Positions 24,201 to 32,638 of a DNA stretch of 40,030 nt are shown in pieces. The position numbers and the translations under genes were made by a program. The notes beneath the pieces are model-generated. The model was not told where the DNA came from. It was given only the letters and a program-made list of their open reading frames with translations, and did not search any database. Each line of letters starts with the position of its first letter. The stretch's first letter is position 1. The stretch comes from Candidatus Gastranaerophilales bacterium (GTDB taxonomy: Bacteria > Cyanobacteriota > Vampirovibrionia > Gastranaerophilales > Gastranaerophilaceae), in the NCBI GenBank assembly GCA_944324055.1, contig CALUUV010000006.1, positions 1 through 40,030 on the forward strand. The letters are read 5' to 3'.

Positions 24201-26302
24201 GTGGAGCAGGAATAAAATCATGGATGAGGATATCAATGCTATTTAATGCAAAAACTCAAGTAAGAAATGTTATGGGTAATGCAGTAATAGCGCCAGTAAA
24301 TGCCTTTAGTGATTTATTTGCTAGTATGGCTGATAAAGTTGTTGGTGCTAAAACCGGCTATAGAACAACTGGTGTAACTAATGTTAAAAATTATGTAAAA
24401 GGATTTAAAGAAGGAGCTTATCAAAGTTATAATGATTTTAGAAAAGGCATAAACACTCGAAACATTCAAGGAAACAGATTTGAAATAAGTGAAGGCAAAT
24501 CATTTAATAATAATACTTCAATTGGCAAAGCACTAAATAGAGTAGATAGCTTATTATCATTTATGCTAGATGCAGGAGATAGGACCTTCTATGAAGCAAC
24601 ATTTACTAATTCGATTAACAATCAATTAGTTTTAAATAACACAACAGAGGTTACACAAGAAATGATTGATATAGCAACTCAAGAAGCTTTATCAAGAACG
24701 TGGCAAGATAACAATGAATATACAAGAATGGTATTAGGAGTTAGAAAAGGATTAAATAAATTAGGAAAATTTTTTCTTTTGGGGAACGAAAATTATGGGC
24801 TAGGAGATATTTTAATCCCTTTTGCCAAAACTCCGGCTAATTTAACAAAAGCGATTGTTGATTACTCTCCAGTTGGATTAGTTAATAGTTTAGCAAAAGG
24901 TAAAAAGTTGAAAAATGCAATTGAAACAGGTCAATTTACTCCACAAATGCAGCATGATTTCGTACAATCTTTAGGTAAGGCTACAGTTGGAACTATGTTA
25001 TATGTAGCTGGCTATGCTCTTGCTAAAGCAGGAATTGTAAGTGGTGAAAGTGATGATGACAAAGATGTTAGGGATTTTATGAAAAATACTTTAGGAGTAA
25101 ATTCTTATTCTATTAAAATAGGAAATAAATCATTTACTTATGATTGGGCTCAACCGATAGCAGCTCCACTTTCGATTATGGCTAATATAGTTCAAAAAGA
25201 TAAAGAAGATGCTAATTTGTTAGAAAAAATATTCGGTTCTTTAGATACAGCAGGAAACATTTTATTAGAACAATCTTTTATGGAAAGTATAAATACTGCT
25301 TTAAGTAATAATGATGGACTTGCTACTGGTATTGAGGAAGCTATATTAGATCTACCAGCAAGAGCTATACCAACATTTATGAAACAAATAGTAGATTTAA
25401 CAGATAGCACGCAAAGAACATCCTTTGAATATAATAAACCAATTCAAAGTATGATTAACAGTGTTAAAGCTAAAATTCCTGGATTAAGTAAAACTCTTGC
25501 ACCTAGTGTGGATACAATGGGTAGAGAAATACAAAGATATGGTGGAAATAACAATATATTCAATGTGTTTTTAAATCCGGCCAATGTTTCTACTGAAAAT
25601 ATAAGTGAGAGTGCAGAGGAAATCTACAGACTATATAAAGCTACTGGCGATAAGACAATTATGCCAAGAGTAGCTCCATATTATGTAGACCAAACAGATG
25701 GTAGAATTACATTAGATAGTAAAACTAAATCTGAGTATCAAAAAGTATCAGGAAGCATCATAGAAGAAAGTGTAGAAAGACTGTTAAATGATACCGATTA
25801 TCAAAACCTGAATGATACAGATAAAGCTTCCGTAATTAAATCTATTGTAGATTTTTCTTACAATAAAGCAAAAGAGGAAGTTTTAGATATATCCATGTCT
25901 AACGAATACAATAAAATCAATCAATATCTTGATATGGGCGGAAATGTAGCAGATTACTACATGAATAAAGAAGAAATAAACTATTCTTTAAGTAATCCTG
26001 AAAAATACGCTACGATTTTGCAGATAACTGACTATGATAATTATCTGTCTTATAAGGGAGAACTTGAGAGTATTAGAGATGGTACGGAAAATAAAAAAGA
26101 AGCTACTATCAGATATGTAGATTCACTTAATTTGACACTTCCTCAAAAAGCAATGTTTATTAGGCAGTATTATAGTTCTTATGACTATTACAACGAACAA
26201 ATTGTAAACTATATAAAGCAAAATGTAAGTTCTGTTGAGGAAAGAAGTGCTATTTTAACAGAGTTAGGTTTTACAATAAGGAATGGGAGAGTGTATTGGT
26301 AA
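21236..26302 (+). CDS. 1688-aa polyvalent internal virion protein with PBECR-like nuclease domain
   Basis: The longest gene in the window. In order: helical N-terminus; a Gly/Ala-rich hydrophobic region (about 265-300); Asn-rich linker (about 460-520); a domain at about 525-685 (MTVLEHTPEVLQRLGVKDYP, then HGLGIETVKKIPQALQNP) resembling the Barnase-EndoU-Colicin-RelE-like toxins found at MuF C-termini; another linker; and an LPD38-like large polyvalent region (about 985-1320) beginning RISMLFNAKTQVRNVMGN, with a hydrophobic helix near 1250. It is probably packaged and ejected into the host, where the nuclease domain could act on host RNA. Confidence 0.75.
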   Translation: MAITLEEYRKKYLVNNKKRNEIIALQNKNNNKDNKQNKTVSSYEDYLSDKKIIDTALNRYNTYNEAISAVSNFSDEEINSALTQARNNMNTYKSNIINYANKNNIETSDNKNIVKSQTDYGKEELDYLRNNKYEALKNMNGPLKATDIASKAQEKYAENKEKFDKLIKKTDDYKKYDEYLYNAVPLLQQMQDINEVNNEEVSNADKIFAPISSTTKNSLRAIFMPSSGGYRLENGSMVNLPTKSDLKGEHVKDSYETWLGKLYGNVTSAIGQMLPSVAIGLATGGLGTAAGATATAVNTARTVGSLASMFANVSRNATNQKLMEGYTEQQANQYGLMSGAVETATEMMFGGLGKLMGTGALDRVVTDRLTRNIQNRVFKTLADAGISSVGEGIEEVVSDLLQPVVQQIALDDPRKYSEIMKDQNVLEDFLVGTVSSLIMSAPSTVVSFANNSQNNQTNNSSQVNLPQANSQESIVNDAVNSRIEQNNIKAPTLNEKQNINLPSINNQNNNIFSQQVDEVIKGTFNKDNHMTVLEHTPEVLQRLGVKDYPITLTVNKLDRIMNESGNQNGEYHGLGIETVKKIPQALQNPLDIIKSHNNSYVLTTDLSDSQNRQVIASIKIDGKGYIDNIEIDTNVMTSAYGRNNYDSWMQNHQNKGNIVYDIDRGYVNTKKLDTIPRLQLPNNNIKYVKSDVKDRGQFPMRDSSSSTSTSDIPKNTSPISYNNNSTNLTQSQIAPLLLNNMQNDSDNIQNINLPNFNRVLNPVEISQLTSEDASTTPILPNVNRNQVNDSNSKFYRNIKEKTNMLNEQQKNTILSEEEVQYYDKITNKESLEKAFERLNENGRHETENWFAKDSENATAVDIAEGWILLKQYADNNDSDGMVAVAKKLRDMGTKAGQTVQAFNIMARMTPEGMVKYAQSELSEAYDRMVKGKTQKWIDKYQKDFDLTPQETGAIMEIMKKVSTMEDGYDKRVELAKIQKIMTDKLPPERGAGIKSWMRISMLFNAKTQVRNVMGNAVIAPVNAFSDLFASMADKVVGAKTGYRTTGVTNVKNYVKGFKEGAYQSYNDFRKGINTRNIQGNRFEISEGKSFNNNTSIGKALNRVDSLLSFMLDAGDRTFYEATFTNSINNQLVLNNTTEVTQEMIDIATQEALSRTWQDNNEYTRMVLGVRKGLNKLGKFFLLGNENYGLGDILIPFAKTPANLTKAIVDYSPVGLVNSLAKGKKLKNAIETGQFTPQMQHDFVQSLGKATVGTMLYVAGYALAKAGIVSGESDDDKDVRDFMKNTLGVNSYSIKIGNKSFTYDWAQPIAAPLSIMANIVQKDKEDANLLEKIFGSLDTAGNILLEQSFMESINTALSNNDGLATGIEEAILDLPARAIPTFMKQIVDLTDSTQRTSFEYNKPIQSMINSVKAKIPGLSKTLAPSVDTMGREIQRYGGNNNIFNVFLNPANVSTENISESAEEIYRLYKATGDKTIMPRVAPYYVDQTDGRITLDSKTKSEYQKVSGSIIEESVERLLNDTDYQNLNDTDKASVIKSIVDFSYNKAKEEVLDISMSNEYNKINQYLDMGGNVADYYMNKEEINYSLSNPEKYATILQITDYDNYLSYKGELESIRDGTENKKEATIRYVDSLNLTLPQKAMFIRQYYSSYDYYNEQIVNYIKQNVSSVEERSAILTELGFTIRNGRVYW

Positions 26303-28671
26303 TGAATATAATGGATTCTAAAAAAGCAGTTACTGCTGAAGATTTAATACGTAGATATAATCTTGAAAATCTAAAAAGTGATAGAAAATCTATTCAAACA
26401 ATTAAAGAAAATGCCAACAATACAAACAATCTCTTGAATAATTTCATAGAAGCGACTGTATCAGATTTACAAAACCTACAAGACCAAGTAGACGGAAACA
26501 TAGCTACTTGGTTTTTTAGTGGGGTTCCAACTTTAGAAAATAATCCAGCAGTAGACTGGACTAGTGATGAAGATAAAAACAATCATTTAGGCGATTTATA
26601 TTATGATAAAGATACAGGGTATGCTTATCGATTTTCTTTAGAGGAAAATACTTACAAATGGGTGAAATTAAGTGATAGTGATATAGCAGAGGCACTAGCT
26701 TTAGCAAACGCAGCACAAGATACTGCCGATAGTAAAAGGCGTGTGTTCGTAACAACTCCAAGCCCACCATATGATGTTGGCGATATTTGGATAAAAGAAG
26801 ATACTGATTTATATCGTTGTGCGGTATCTCGAAGTGCTGGAAATTTTAATGAAGCAGAATGGGTTAAAGCAACAGATTATTCTAATGATGATTATGCCAA
26901 GAATGTAGAAGCTATCTTAAATCAATTTAAGCAAACAGTAGAAACTGATTATGCAACCAAAGTGTTACTAAACACCACAAAAGAAAGCATTTTAGGAGTT
27001 GTGGAGACAAAGACAACAGAAGTCGAAACTACTCTAATAGGTTATATTGATTTATTTAGTGTAGATCTAGATTTATATAATCTTACAATACCTGTTAATA
27101 ATGACAAAAAACCACTTGAAAACAAAACCTATGAAATAGGGTATTATTCATATTTTAAAGGGAATCAAGTTAGTGTTACTCCAACAAGTTCAAACTCTAA
27201 TGCTGGAATTACTGTTTCTTACGCAAATAGCAAGATAAACTTGACAGTTGATAATGATACGGCGATTACAAATTTAACAAATGAATTTATATTCAATTTC
27301 AATTACACAGATAGTGAAGATGAAACTGAATACGTTGTGCAGAAAAAAATAGTAGTTGTACTAGCAGAAAAGGGAGCAACTGGAGAAAAAGGTGATACTG
27401 GTTTAACTGGTGCAACTGGAGCTGATGGTGCAGATGGCAAGAGTGCTTATCAAATTTGGTTAGATGCTGGAAATACCGGTACAGAAGAAGAATATCTCGA
27501 AAGTTTAAAGGGCGAAAAGGGTGATACAGGCGATCAAGGCCCTCAAGGAATTCAAGGAGAAAAGGGAAGTACTGGAGAACAAGGTCCTCAAGGTCCACAG
27601 GGATTAAAAGGTGATAAAGGAGATACAGGCGATCAAGGACCACAGGGGATTCAAGGTGAGAAAGGTGATAAGGGAGATAAGGGTGACACAGGTGATACTG
27701 GTCCTCAAGGTCCACCCGGCATTCAAGGTCCACCCGGAGCAAACGGAACATCGACTTATTTTTATGTACGATATTCTGAAAACGCAACTGGCAATCCCAT
27801 GACGGAAGCACCAACCGCAAACAGTAAATATATGGGTGTAGCAAGTACCACTAGTCCAACAGCTCCCACAAGCTCAAGCGGATATGTTTGGAGCTTAATA
27901 AAAGGTGCTGATGGCCCAAACGGAACTCCAGGACAACCGGGGGAAAACGGACAATCATCATATCTTCATATAAAGTATTCTGAAGATGGAAGTACATTTA
28001 CTCCTGCCGATGAAGAAGCAGGCTATGCTCTAGGTGAAAAACCAAGTGCTTATATAGGACAATATGTAGATTTTACTGAAGCAGATAGCACAAATTTTAG
28101 TGATTATACTTGGTATAAATTCACAGAAGATATTGATGGAACTTTAAATAATTTACAAAATCAAATAAGCGAAAATGCTACAACAACTGCTAATAATTAT
28201 CAAGATATAATTGGACGACTTGACGGATATGCAACGGTTGAAAATGTAACAGAAGTCACTAATCGTGTAGAAAATCTTACAACGTCAACTGAACAGGCTA
28301 TTAATATTATTGAGGATATTCAAACAAATGGAGTAACACAGATTCATACCGAAACTGGATATTCATTTGATAAAGATGGCTTAAATATTGAAAAAACAAA
28401 TGCTCCAACAGGATCTAAATTAGACGAAGCAGGACTTGAAATCAAAGATAAAACAAGTGCTGCCGAAACAACACAGTTTTATAGCGGCTATGTAGATGAT
28501 GAAATGGCAGAAAAGACTACTGAACTTGAAAAATATAAAGGCCAAACTGTTACATATAGTAATAACTTTATTTTTGAAAATTATTTGCAATCTGGAAATG
28601 GACGTTGGGAAGATGTTGAAGATGAAGTATATGGCAAAGGAATTGGCTTCTTTATCGGAGGTGGTAGCTAA
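26302..28671 (+). CDS. Tail fibre with collagen-like repeats
   Basis: ATG 26302 overlaps the preceding stop. The 789-residue protein has an N-terminal helical attachment part, a beta region, then Gly-X-Y collagen triplets in two blocks (about 355-380 and 405-480) separated by an AYQIWLDAGNTGTEEEYLES insert, then FYVRYS and YLHIKYSEDG beta modules and a coiled coil at the C-terminus. Collagen repeats trimerise fibres. GC is locally higher because of Gly/Pro codons. It is likely the structural shaft of the host-recognition apparatus. Confidence 0.85.
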   Translation: MNIMDSKKAVTAEDLIRRYNLENLKSDRKSIQTIKENANNTNNLLNNFIEATVSDLQNLQDQVDGNIATWFFSGVPTLENNPAVDWTSDEDKNNHLGDLYYDKDTGYAYRFSLEENTYKWVKLSDSDIAEALALANAAQDTADSKRRVFVTTPSPPYDVGDIWIKEDTDLYRCAVSRSAGNFNEAEWVKATDYSNDDYAKNVEAILNQFKQTVETDYATKVLLNTTKESILGVVETKTTEVETTLIGYIDLFSVDLDLYNLTIPVNNDKKPLENKTYEIGYYSYFKGNQVSVTPTSSNSNAGITVSYANSKINLTVDNDTAITNLTNEFIFNFNYTDSEDETEYVVQKKIVVVLAEKGATGEKGDTGLTGATGADGADGKSAYQIWLDAGNTGTEEEYLESLKGEKGDTGDQGPQGIQGEKGSTGEQGPQGPQGLKGDKGDTGDQGPQGIQGEKGDKGDKGDTGDTGPQGPPGIQGPPGANGTSTYFYVRYSENATGNPMTEAPTANSKYMGVASTTSPTAPTSSSGYVWSLIKGADGPNGTPGQPGENGQSSYLHIKYSEDGSTFTPADEEAGYALGEKPSAYIGQYVDFTEADSTNFSDYTWYKFTEDIDGTLNNLQNQISENATTTANNYQDIIGRLDGYATVENVTEVTNRVENLTTSTEQAINIIEDIQTNGVTQIHTETGYSFDKDGLNIEKTNAPTGSKLDEAGLEIKDKTSAAETTQFYSGYVDDEMAEKTTELEKYKGQTVTYSNNFIFENYLQSGNGRWEDVEDEVYGKGIGFFIGGGS

Positions 28672-30020
28672 TGGATTTTATGCCTCTTAACATTCAATTA
28701 TTTGGCGCTAGTTTATCGATATCAGCATATGAAACAGATATTAGTACTGCAAACAATACTAGTTATGTTCAATTATCTATTTCTGCGACTACAACTGGTT
28801 CTACTTTTAACAACACAGGAAGTGCTTATGTAAATGCAACCTTGACAGGTCAAAACAACACTTATTCAATACCTAAAACGTATTTTAACATTAGCAAAGC
28901 AACAACTAAGGTAATTTATAGTGGCAAAATAGGACCGTTTACTCATAATTCCGACGGGTCATTAAATCCAATTCAAATCAACGCTAGTACATATATTACA
29001 AGTAATTACTCACCATCTGGATCAACGACGTGCAATATGTCTACGATTGCTCGTAAGAGTAGCATAAGCGCTACTAATGCCGAAATAGAAGGCACTAGCG
29101 TTATCACAATTAACAAACAAGCTAGTAGTTTTACTCATACACTTCAATATTCTTTTGCTGGATTAACTGGTACTATTGCAACAAAGACAAGTGATAGTAG
29201 TATTAATTTTACAGTACCAACAAGTTTTTATGCGAAGATTCCAAATTCAAAAAGTGGAGTATGTACAATAACTTGTACTACATATTCTGGAAATACAAAT
29301 TTAGGAAGTACTACTACTACATTTACAGCGAGTTGTAGCGAATCGGCCTGTAAGCCAAGTGTATCAGCAACAATTATAGATACAAACACCAAAACAACAT
29401 CTTTAACTGGGGATAGCTCTAAATTAATTAGATACAAGTCAACTGCTAGAGTTACAGTTAATGCAACTCCTAAAAATAGTGCTAGTATAAGTTCAAAAAG
29501 CATTGATGGAGCATCAGTTAGCAGTTATAAAGATTTCCCTAATGTAAATAAAAATTCATTTAGTATTTCCGCAACAGATTCACGTGGATTTTCAAACACG
29601 ATTACAAAATCAGCAACTATTGTTAATTACGTTCAACTAACGTGTAATGCAAAATTTGCACGAACTAATCAAACATCGAGTACAGTTAATTTGAATTACA
29701 GTGGTAATTACTTTAATGGCAATTTTGGTGCCACTAGCAACACATTAACAATGAGTTGGAAATATCGTGAAAAGGGTGCTAGTGAATGGATTGCTGGAGG
29801 GCCTTTAAGTCCAACTATAAGTGGCAACACGTATTCAGGTTCAATTCAATGTGGGACAAACTTTAACTATGAAAAAAATTATGAATTTATGGTTGAATTT
29901 AGCGATAAAATTGATAGCTTGAATAGCGGAATAATAACATTATCAAAAGGACAAGGAAGCCTTGAAATATATGATAAAGCCATTAAAGCAAATGGCGAAG
30001 TCTTATTTTATTGGGACTAG
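28671..30020 (+). CDS. DUF859-like tail fibre protein
   Basis: This 449-residue Ser/Thr/Asn-rich beta protein starts in a TAATG overlap behind GGAGGTGG. Modules include KIGPFTHNSDGSLNPIQI, TIARKSSIS, and Ig-like repeats with SATDSRGFSNT. Together they match the Gram-positive phage fibre family DUF859. It ends GEVLFYWD, and the small cassettes that follow appear to continue the receptor-binding tip as separate polypeptides. Confidence 0.8.
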   Translation: MDFMPLNIQLFGASLSISAYETDISTANNTSYVQLSISATTTGSTFNNTGSAYVNATLTGQNNTYSIPKTYFNISKATTKVIYSGKIGPFTHNSDGSLNPIQINASTYITSNYSPSGSTTCNMSTIARKSSISATNAEIEGTSVITINKQASSFTHTLQYSFAGLTGTIATKTSDSSINFTVPTSFYAKIPNSKSGVCTITCTTYSGNTNLGSTTTTFTASCSESACKPSVSATIIDTNTKTTSLTGDSSKLIRYKSTARVTVNATPKNSASISSKSIDGASVSSYKDFPNVNKNSFSISATDSRGFSNTITKSATIVNYVQLTCNAKFARTNQTSSTVNLNYSGNYFNGNFGATSNTLTMSWKYREKGASEWIAGGPLSPTISGNTYSGSIQCGTNFNYEKNYEFMVEFSDKIDSLNSGIITLSKGQGSLEIYDKAIKANGEVLFYWD

Positions 30021-30032
30021 AAAGGAAGATAT

Positions 30033-30113
30033 ATGAGATATAAAAATAAATTGACGGGGGGGGGTACTTATTTAATAAGTAGCTCCCTAACATATGTTAG
30101 TGATACCAAATGA
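30033..30113 (+). CDS. 26-aa leader ORF with G9 tract
   Basis: ATG 30033 has a strong AAAGGAAG site. The 26-codon ORF contains nine Gs (30056-30064) encoding TGGG and ends at TGA 30111-30113, overlapping ATG 30110 of the next gene (ATGA). With eight Gs the frame would stop at a TAA about three codons on; with ten it would stop at TAG 30080. Cassette 1 has no ribosome site of its own, so tract length would set its translation. A 7-bp hairpin (TACTTAT-TTA-ATAAGTA) follows the tract. Confidence 0.6.
   Translation: MRYKNKLTGGGTYLISSSLTYVSDTK
30056..30064 (+). repeat. Poly-G tract (G9)
   Basis: Nine consecutive Gs in very AT-rich DNA, immediately followed by a hairpin. Such tracts slip in replication and are classic phase-variation sites. 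Confidence 0.9.
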
Positions 30114-30502
30114 GAATTAATGCAGATGTAAAAATAGGTGACACAGAAACAACTTTAAATGATGTGGAAACTAATAATAATAAATTAAGTTCGATATTAA
30201 AAAATAAAGGCGTAACTGGTCTTAACTTATATCCTGGAGACACGTACCAATTGGATTTACCCAAGAATTCAATATTTATAGAGCCCTTGGTGTCAAGCCA
30301 TGGTTCTGAGACTTCGGGCGGGCAATTTATAACAATAGGTACTGGATATTCGTATATAACTAACAACGATAATACAAATAATGAAAATATTCATCGTGGC
30401 ATGTGGATTTCTTGTAGTTATGAAGGGTTGGTCGCAATATCGACATATCGACATTGTGGCAGTTCAGTAACTGGATTTAGAATTTGGTACATTGACATAT
30501 AA
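30110..30502 (+). CDS. Fibre-tip cassette 1
   Basis: This 130-residue protein begins MRINADVKIGDTETTLNDV, the shared start of the cassette family (compare 31334 and 31816), followed by a distinct beta-rich C-terminal domain (IEPLVSSHG, RGMWISCSYEG, FRIWYIDI). The shared head and divergent tail suggest alternative receptor-binding tips. Translation appears coupled to the poly-G leader just upstream. Confidence 0.7.
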   Translation: MRINADVKIGDTETTLNDVETNNNKLSSILKNKGVTGLNLYPGDTYQLDLPKNSIFIEPLVSSHGSETSGGQFITIGTGYSYITNNDNTNNENIHRGMWISCSYEGLVAISTYRHCGSSVTGFRIWYIDI

Positions 30503-30524
30503 GAGCTTATTATATAAGAATTAT

Positions 30525-30653
30525 ATGGAAAATAAATATACAATTAATCTAATTCGGGGGGGGTTGTTTACTAGTACTTATAAACAACTCAACTCTAATA
30601 GAAAGTGGGGTGGCAGATATTTAGTATCTACACCTCGTGATGTAGTTGATTAA
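30525..30653 (+). CDS. 42-aa leader ORF with G8 tract
   Basis: ATG 30525 (weak ribosome site) opens a 42-codon ORF with eight Gs at 30556-30563 (RGG). It ends at TAA 30651-30653, overlapping the TTG start (30646) of cassette 2. With seven Gs it would end at a TAG near 30621, with nine at a TAG five codons after the tract. An 8-bp hairpin (GTTGTTTA/TAAACAAC) directly follows the tract, as in the first leader. The C-terminal GGRYLVS recalls GGTYLIS of the first leader. Confidence 0.55.
   Translation: MENKYTINLIRGGLFTSTYKQLNSNRKWGGRYLVSTPRDVVD
30556..30563 (+). repeat. Poly-G tract (G8)
   Basis: Eight consecutive Gs inside the second leader ORF, followed at once by an 8-bp stem-loop. Same arrangement as the G9 tract 500 bp upstream. 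Confidence 0.9.
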
Positions 30654-31311
30654 GTTAGGAAACGGTGGATTAAATGCTATTTATCCAGTTGGCTCAATTT
30701 ATATGAGTGTTAACTCTACTAATCCAAGTCAGCTTTTTGGTGGCACTTGGGAGTTGTTAAAAACTTTTACCGGCGGAGAATTACTAGCTTATGGAATAAT
30801 AAATTCAATAGGAACAGGGACAAAAATGGCTATTGATGAAGTAAAAGCAATATCAGACAGTAATTTTCCTAACAAAACAGCTAATATAACAAATTATGTT
30901 GATGGGGTTTTAAGCTTTGAATCTGGTGCTTTTAAAATAAATAAAACAAATATAATTGGCTTTGTTGAGGTAGAGACTACGGTAAACGGAGATGTTAGAG
31001 ATAACGTTACTGGTATTTATTTTAAAAATAATGCTAACGAATTGCCTTCTGGAGTTACCTATATGAAAAATATATATGGCTGCATTATAAATATATATGG
31101 TTATTATGGTGGGTGCACAAATACATCTGTTTATAAAGTTGATACTGAAACTGACACTCCGTTTTATGCCAATCCCAACTTTTCTCCATATACTTGCTTT
31201 TCTCCATATGTTGGATCATTTACCCCAAATGCAGGTGGTTTATCAAGCTATCAAATAATAAAAGTATATGCCAAAAAGCAACTAACATATTTGTGGAAAC
31301 GCACAGCTTAA
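30646..31311 (+). CDS. Fibre-tip cassette 2 (T4-fibre-like tip motif)
   Basis: TTG 30646 is the only plausible start; TAG lies directly before it and no clear ribosome site is present, so it probably depends on the leader. The 221-residue protein has NAIYPVGSIYMSVNSTNPSQ and LFGGTWELLKT near its N-terminus, a motif widespread in phage fibre and baseplate tips, then a Tyr/Asn-rich variable domain. It is flanked by an 11-bp inverted repeat (30616-30626 and 31316-31326). Confidence 0.7.
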   Translation: MIKLGNGGLNAIYPVGSIYMSVNSTNPSQLFGGTWELLKTFTGGELLAYGIINSIGTGTKMAIDEVKAISDSNFPNKTANITNYVDGVLSFESGAFKINKTNIIGFVEVETTVNGDVRDNVTGIYFKNNANELPSGVTYMKNIYGCIINIYGYYGGCTNTSVYKVDTETDTPFYANPNFSPYTCFSPYVGSFTPNAGGLSSYQIIKVYAKKQLTYLWKRTA

Positions 31312-31333
31312 TCATTACTAAATATCAAAATAT

Positions 31334-31789
31334 GTGAAAATAAATGAAAATATAGAAGTTGGCGATACAAAATTTAAAATAAACGAAAAAAATTATGCCA
31401 TGGTGGTTTACCAAAATACATCACAAAATGGAATGAAGTGGAGTTATCAAAAATTTAAAGCAAGTAGTGGTTGGGCTCAAGGAAATAAAATATCTTATAA
31501 CAATGGAAACGTTATTATTAATGGTGCAAAAGCAGTCAAAATTAACGTTAAAATGACTATAGCTAGTAATTCTTATAATTATGATAATTCAATTGTTATT
31601 TGGAATAATGGAGATAGTTATATATTTAAATTTGATAATGCTAAAGACTATATTATATCTGATTTTATTATTAAAAAAGATAGTCCAACAGATTGGAATA
31701 TTAACTTGAGAAAATATACAGATAATTTGAGCGATCAACTAATAACAATAGATACACTAAATTACATGTCCGTTGAAGTAATCGAATGA
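31334..31789 (+). CDS. Fibre-tip cassette 3
   Basis: GTG 31334 (within ATGTGA) starts a 151-residue protein beginning MKINENIEVGDTKFKINEKN, the cassette-family head, followed by a different beta-rich, Asn/Tyr-rich domain. No ribosome site precedes it, so expression may rely on reinitiation from cassette 2, whose stop is 22 bases upstream. Confidence 0.65.
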   Translation: MKINENIEVGDTKFKINEKNYAMVVYQNTSQNGMKWSYQKFKASSGWAQGNKISYNNGNVIINGAKAVKINVKMTIASNSYNYDNSIVIWNNGDSYIFKFDNAKDYIISDFIIKKDSPTDWNINLRKYTDNLSDQLITIDTLNYMSVEVIE

Positions 31790-31815
31790 AGAGTTGAGTA
31801 TCTAGTAAAGATACT

Positions 31816-32193
31816 ATGAAAATAAATGAAAACATAAAAATAGGCAATAAAAACACAACTTTTAAAGATTTAATTGATTGTAAAGATTATACATCGCAAT
31901 GTGCTTTTATGAATTGTACTTTGCAATCCGGGAAAATATTAAAAATCGGAAGGTTGGTAATAGTTCAAATATCTATATTGCCTACAATTACAAATTCGTG
32001 GGCTAATATTTGTAAAGTACCGGAATCGTTATATCCAGTAAGAATATTCGATAATGGAACACCTTTGACTGGTACAGAATTTTGGGTTTATGGTACTGGT
32101 GCTGGTAATGGTGCAGGAAATATTAGAGGTGATATCGTTAAAGACGAAATTAAAACTATAGCATCAATCTATTTATGTGAGGAGAGTGATTAA
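31816..32193 (+). CDS. Fibre-tip cassette 4
   Basis: ATG 31816 follows directly after a perfect 7-bp hairpin (AGTATCT-AGTAA-AGATACT, 31797-31815) that would occlude initiation. The 125-residue protein begins MKINENIKIGNKNTTFKDL and then has its own domain with four cysteines and a Gly-rich GTGAGNGAGN segment. It is the last cassette before the lysis genes. Confidence 0.65.
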   Translation: MKINENIKIGNKNTTFKDLIDCKDYTSQCAFMNCTLQSGKILKIGRLVIVQISILPTITNSWANICKVPESLYPVRIFDNGTPLTGTEFWVYGTGAGNGAGNIRGDIVKDEIKTIASIYLCEESD

Positions 32194-32386
32194 AATAAAT
32201 AAGCAAGAGAGAGCAATGCCTATAATGCTTGGAATAGTTTTACTTTTCTTTATTATAGCGTTTGTATATGAAATAATTAGTTACTATAATTTTGAAAAGC
32301 AAAAAGAATCAGGTAATGAAAGATGGAAACAGGTTGAAGAAAGAATAGAAACGATAGAGGAGTGCTGCAATGGAAGAAATAGCTAA
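32177..32386 (+). CDS. Small membrane protein of the lysis region
   Basis: The start is uncertain: GTG 32177 overlaps cassette 4, ATG 32216 (MPIMLGIVLLFFIIAFVYEI) gives a protein starting at the membrane span. One strong transmembrane segment is followed by a charged helix ending in CC. It precedes two further membrane proteins and the endolysin, so a holin-accessory role is likely. Confidence 0.6.
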   Translation: MRRVIKINKQERAMPIMLGIVLLFFIIAFVYEIISYYNFEKQKESGNERWKQVEERIETIEECCNGRNS

Positions 32387-32627
32387 CTTAATTATGAATT
32401 ATGGAGTTTCAATAATAATTGTTGCTCTTTTTATTTGGGATTGGGTTTCAAATAAAAAAGATGTTAAAAAAACATTAAATGCAATTCAAGAAAGCAACGA
32501 AAATATAGCTTCATGTTTGATTGAAATGAAACAGTCGAACGCAAATATTTCAAAATCTTTAGACTTGTTGCAAAAATCATTAGATAATCAAACAGATAAA
32601 ATTGATAGATTGTTGGAAAGAAAGTGA
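32370..32627 (+). CDS. BhlA/UviB-like holin-type protein
   Basis: This 85-residue protein behind GAGGAG has one N-terminal span (about 5-27) followed by an amphipathic, Asn/Lys-rich coiled coil (about 28-85). This layout matches BhlA/UviB-type proteins with holin-like activity. It overlaps the preceding gene and lies 11 bases before the second holin gene. Confidence 0.65.
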   Translation: MEEIANLIMNYGVSIIIVALFIWDWVSNKKDVKKTLNAIQESNENIASCLIEMKQSNANISKSLDLLQKSLDNQTDKIDRLLERK

Positions 32628-32638
32628 GGTGAGAATAT

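Noticed and set aside
21236-26302. Tail tape-measure protein
   Set aside because: The module order (P22-like portal, connector, tail hub, no tail tube gene) and the nuclease-like and polyvalent domains fit an internal podovirus protein.
27299-27844. Long reading frame opposite the collagen-like repeats
   Set aside because: It is a by-product of Gly-Pro-rich codons on the other strand, lacks a ribosome site, and has the biased composition expected from the repeat.
30033-30653. Poly-G tracts as sequencing or assembly error
   Set aside because: Possible, but two tracts independently sit in leader ORFs in the one phase that overlaps the next start, each followed by a hairpin, which argues for function; read-level counts would settle it.
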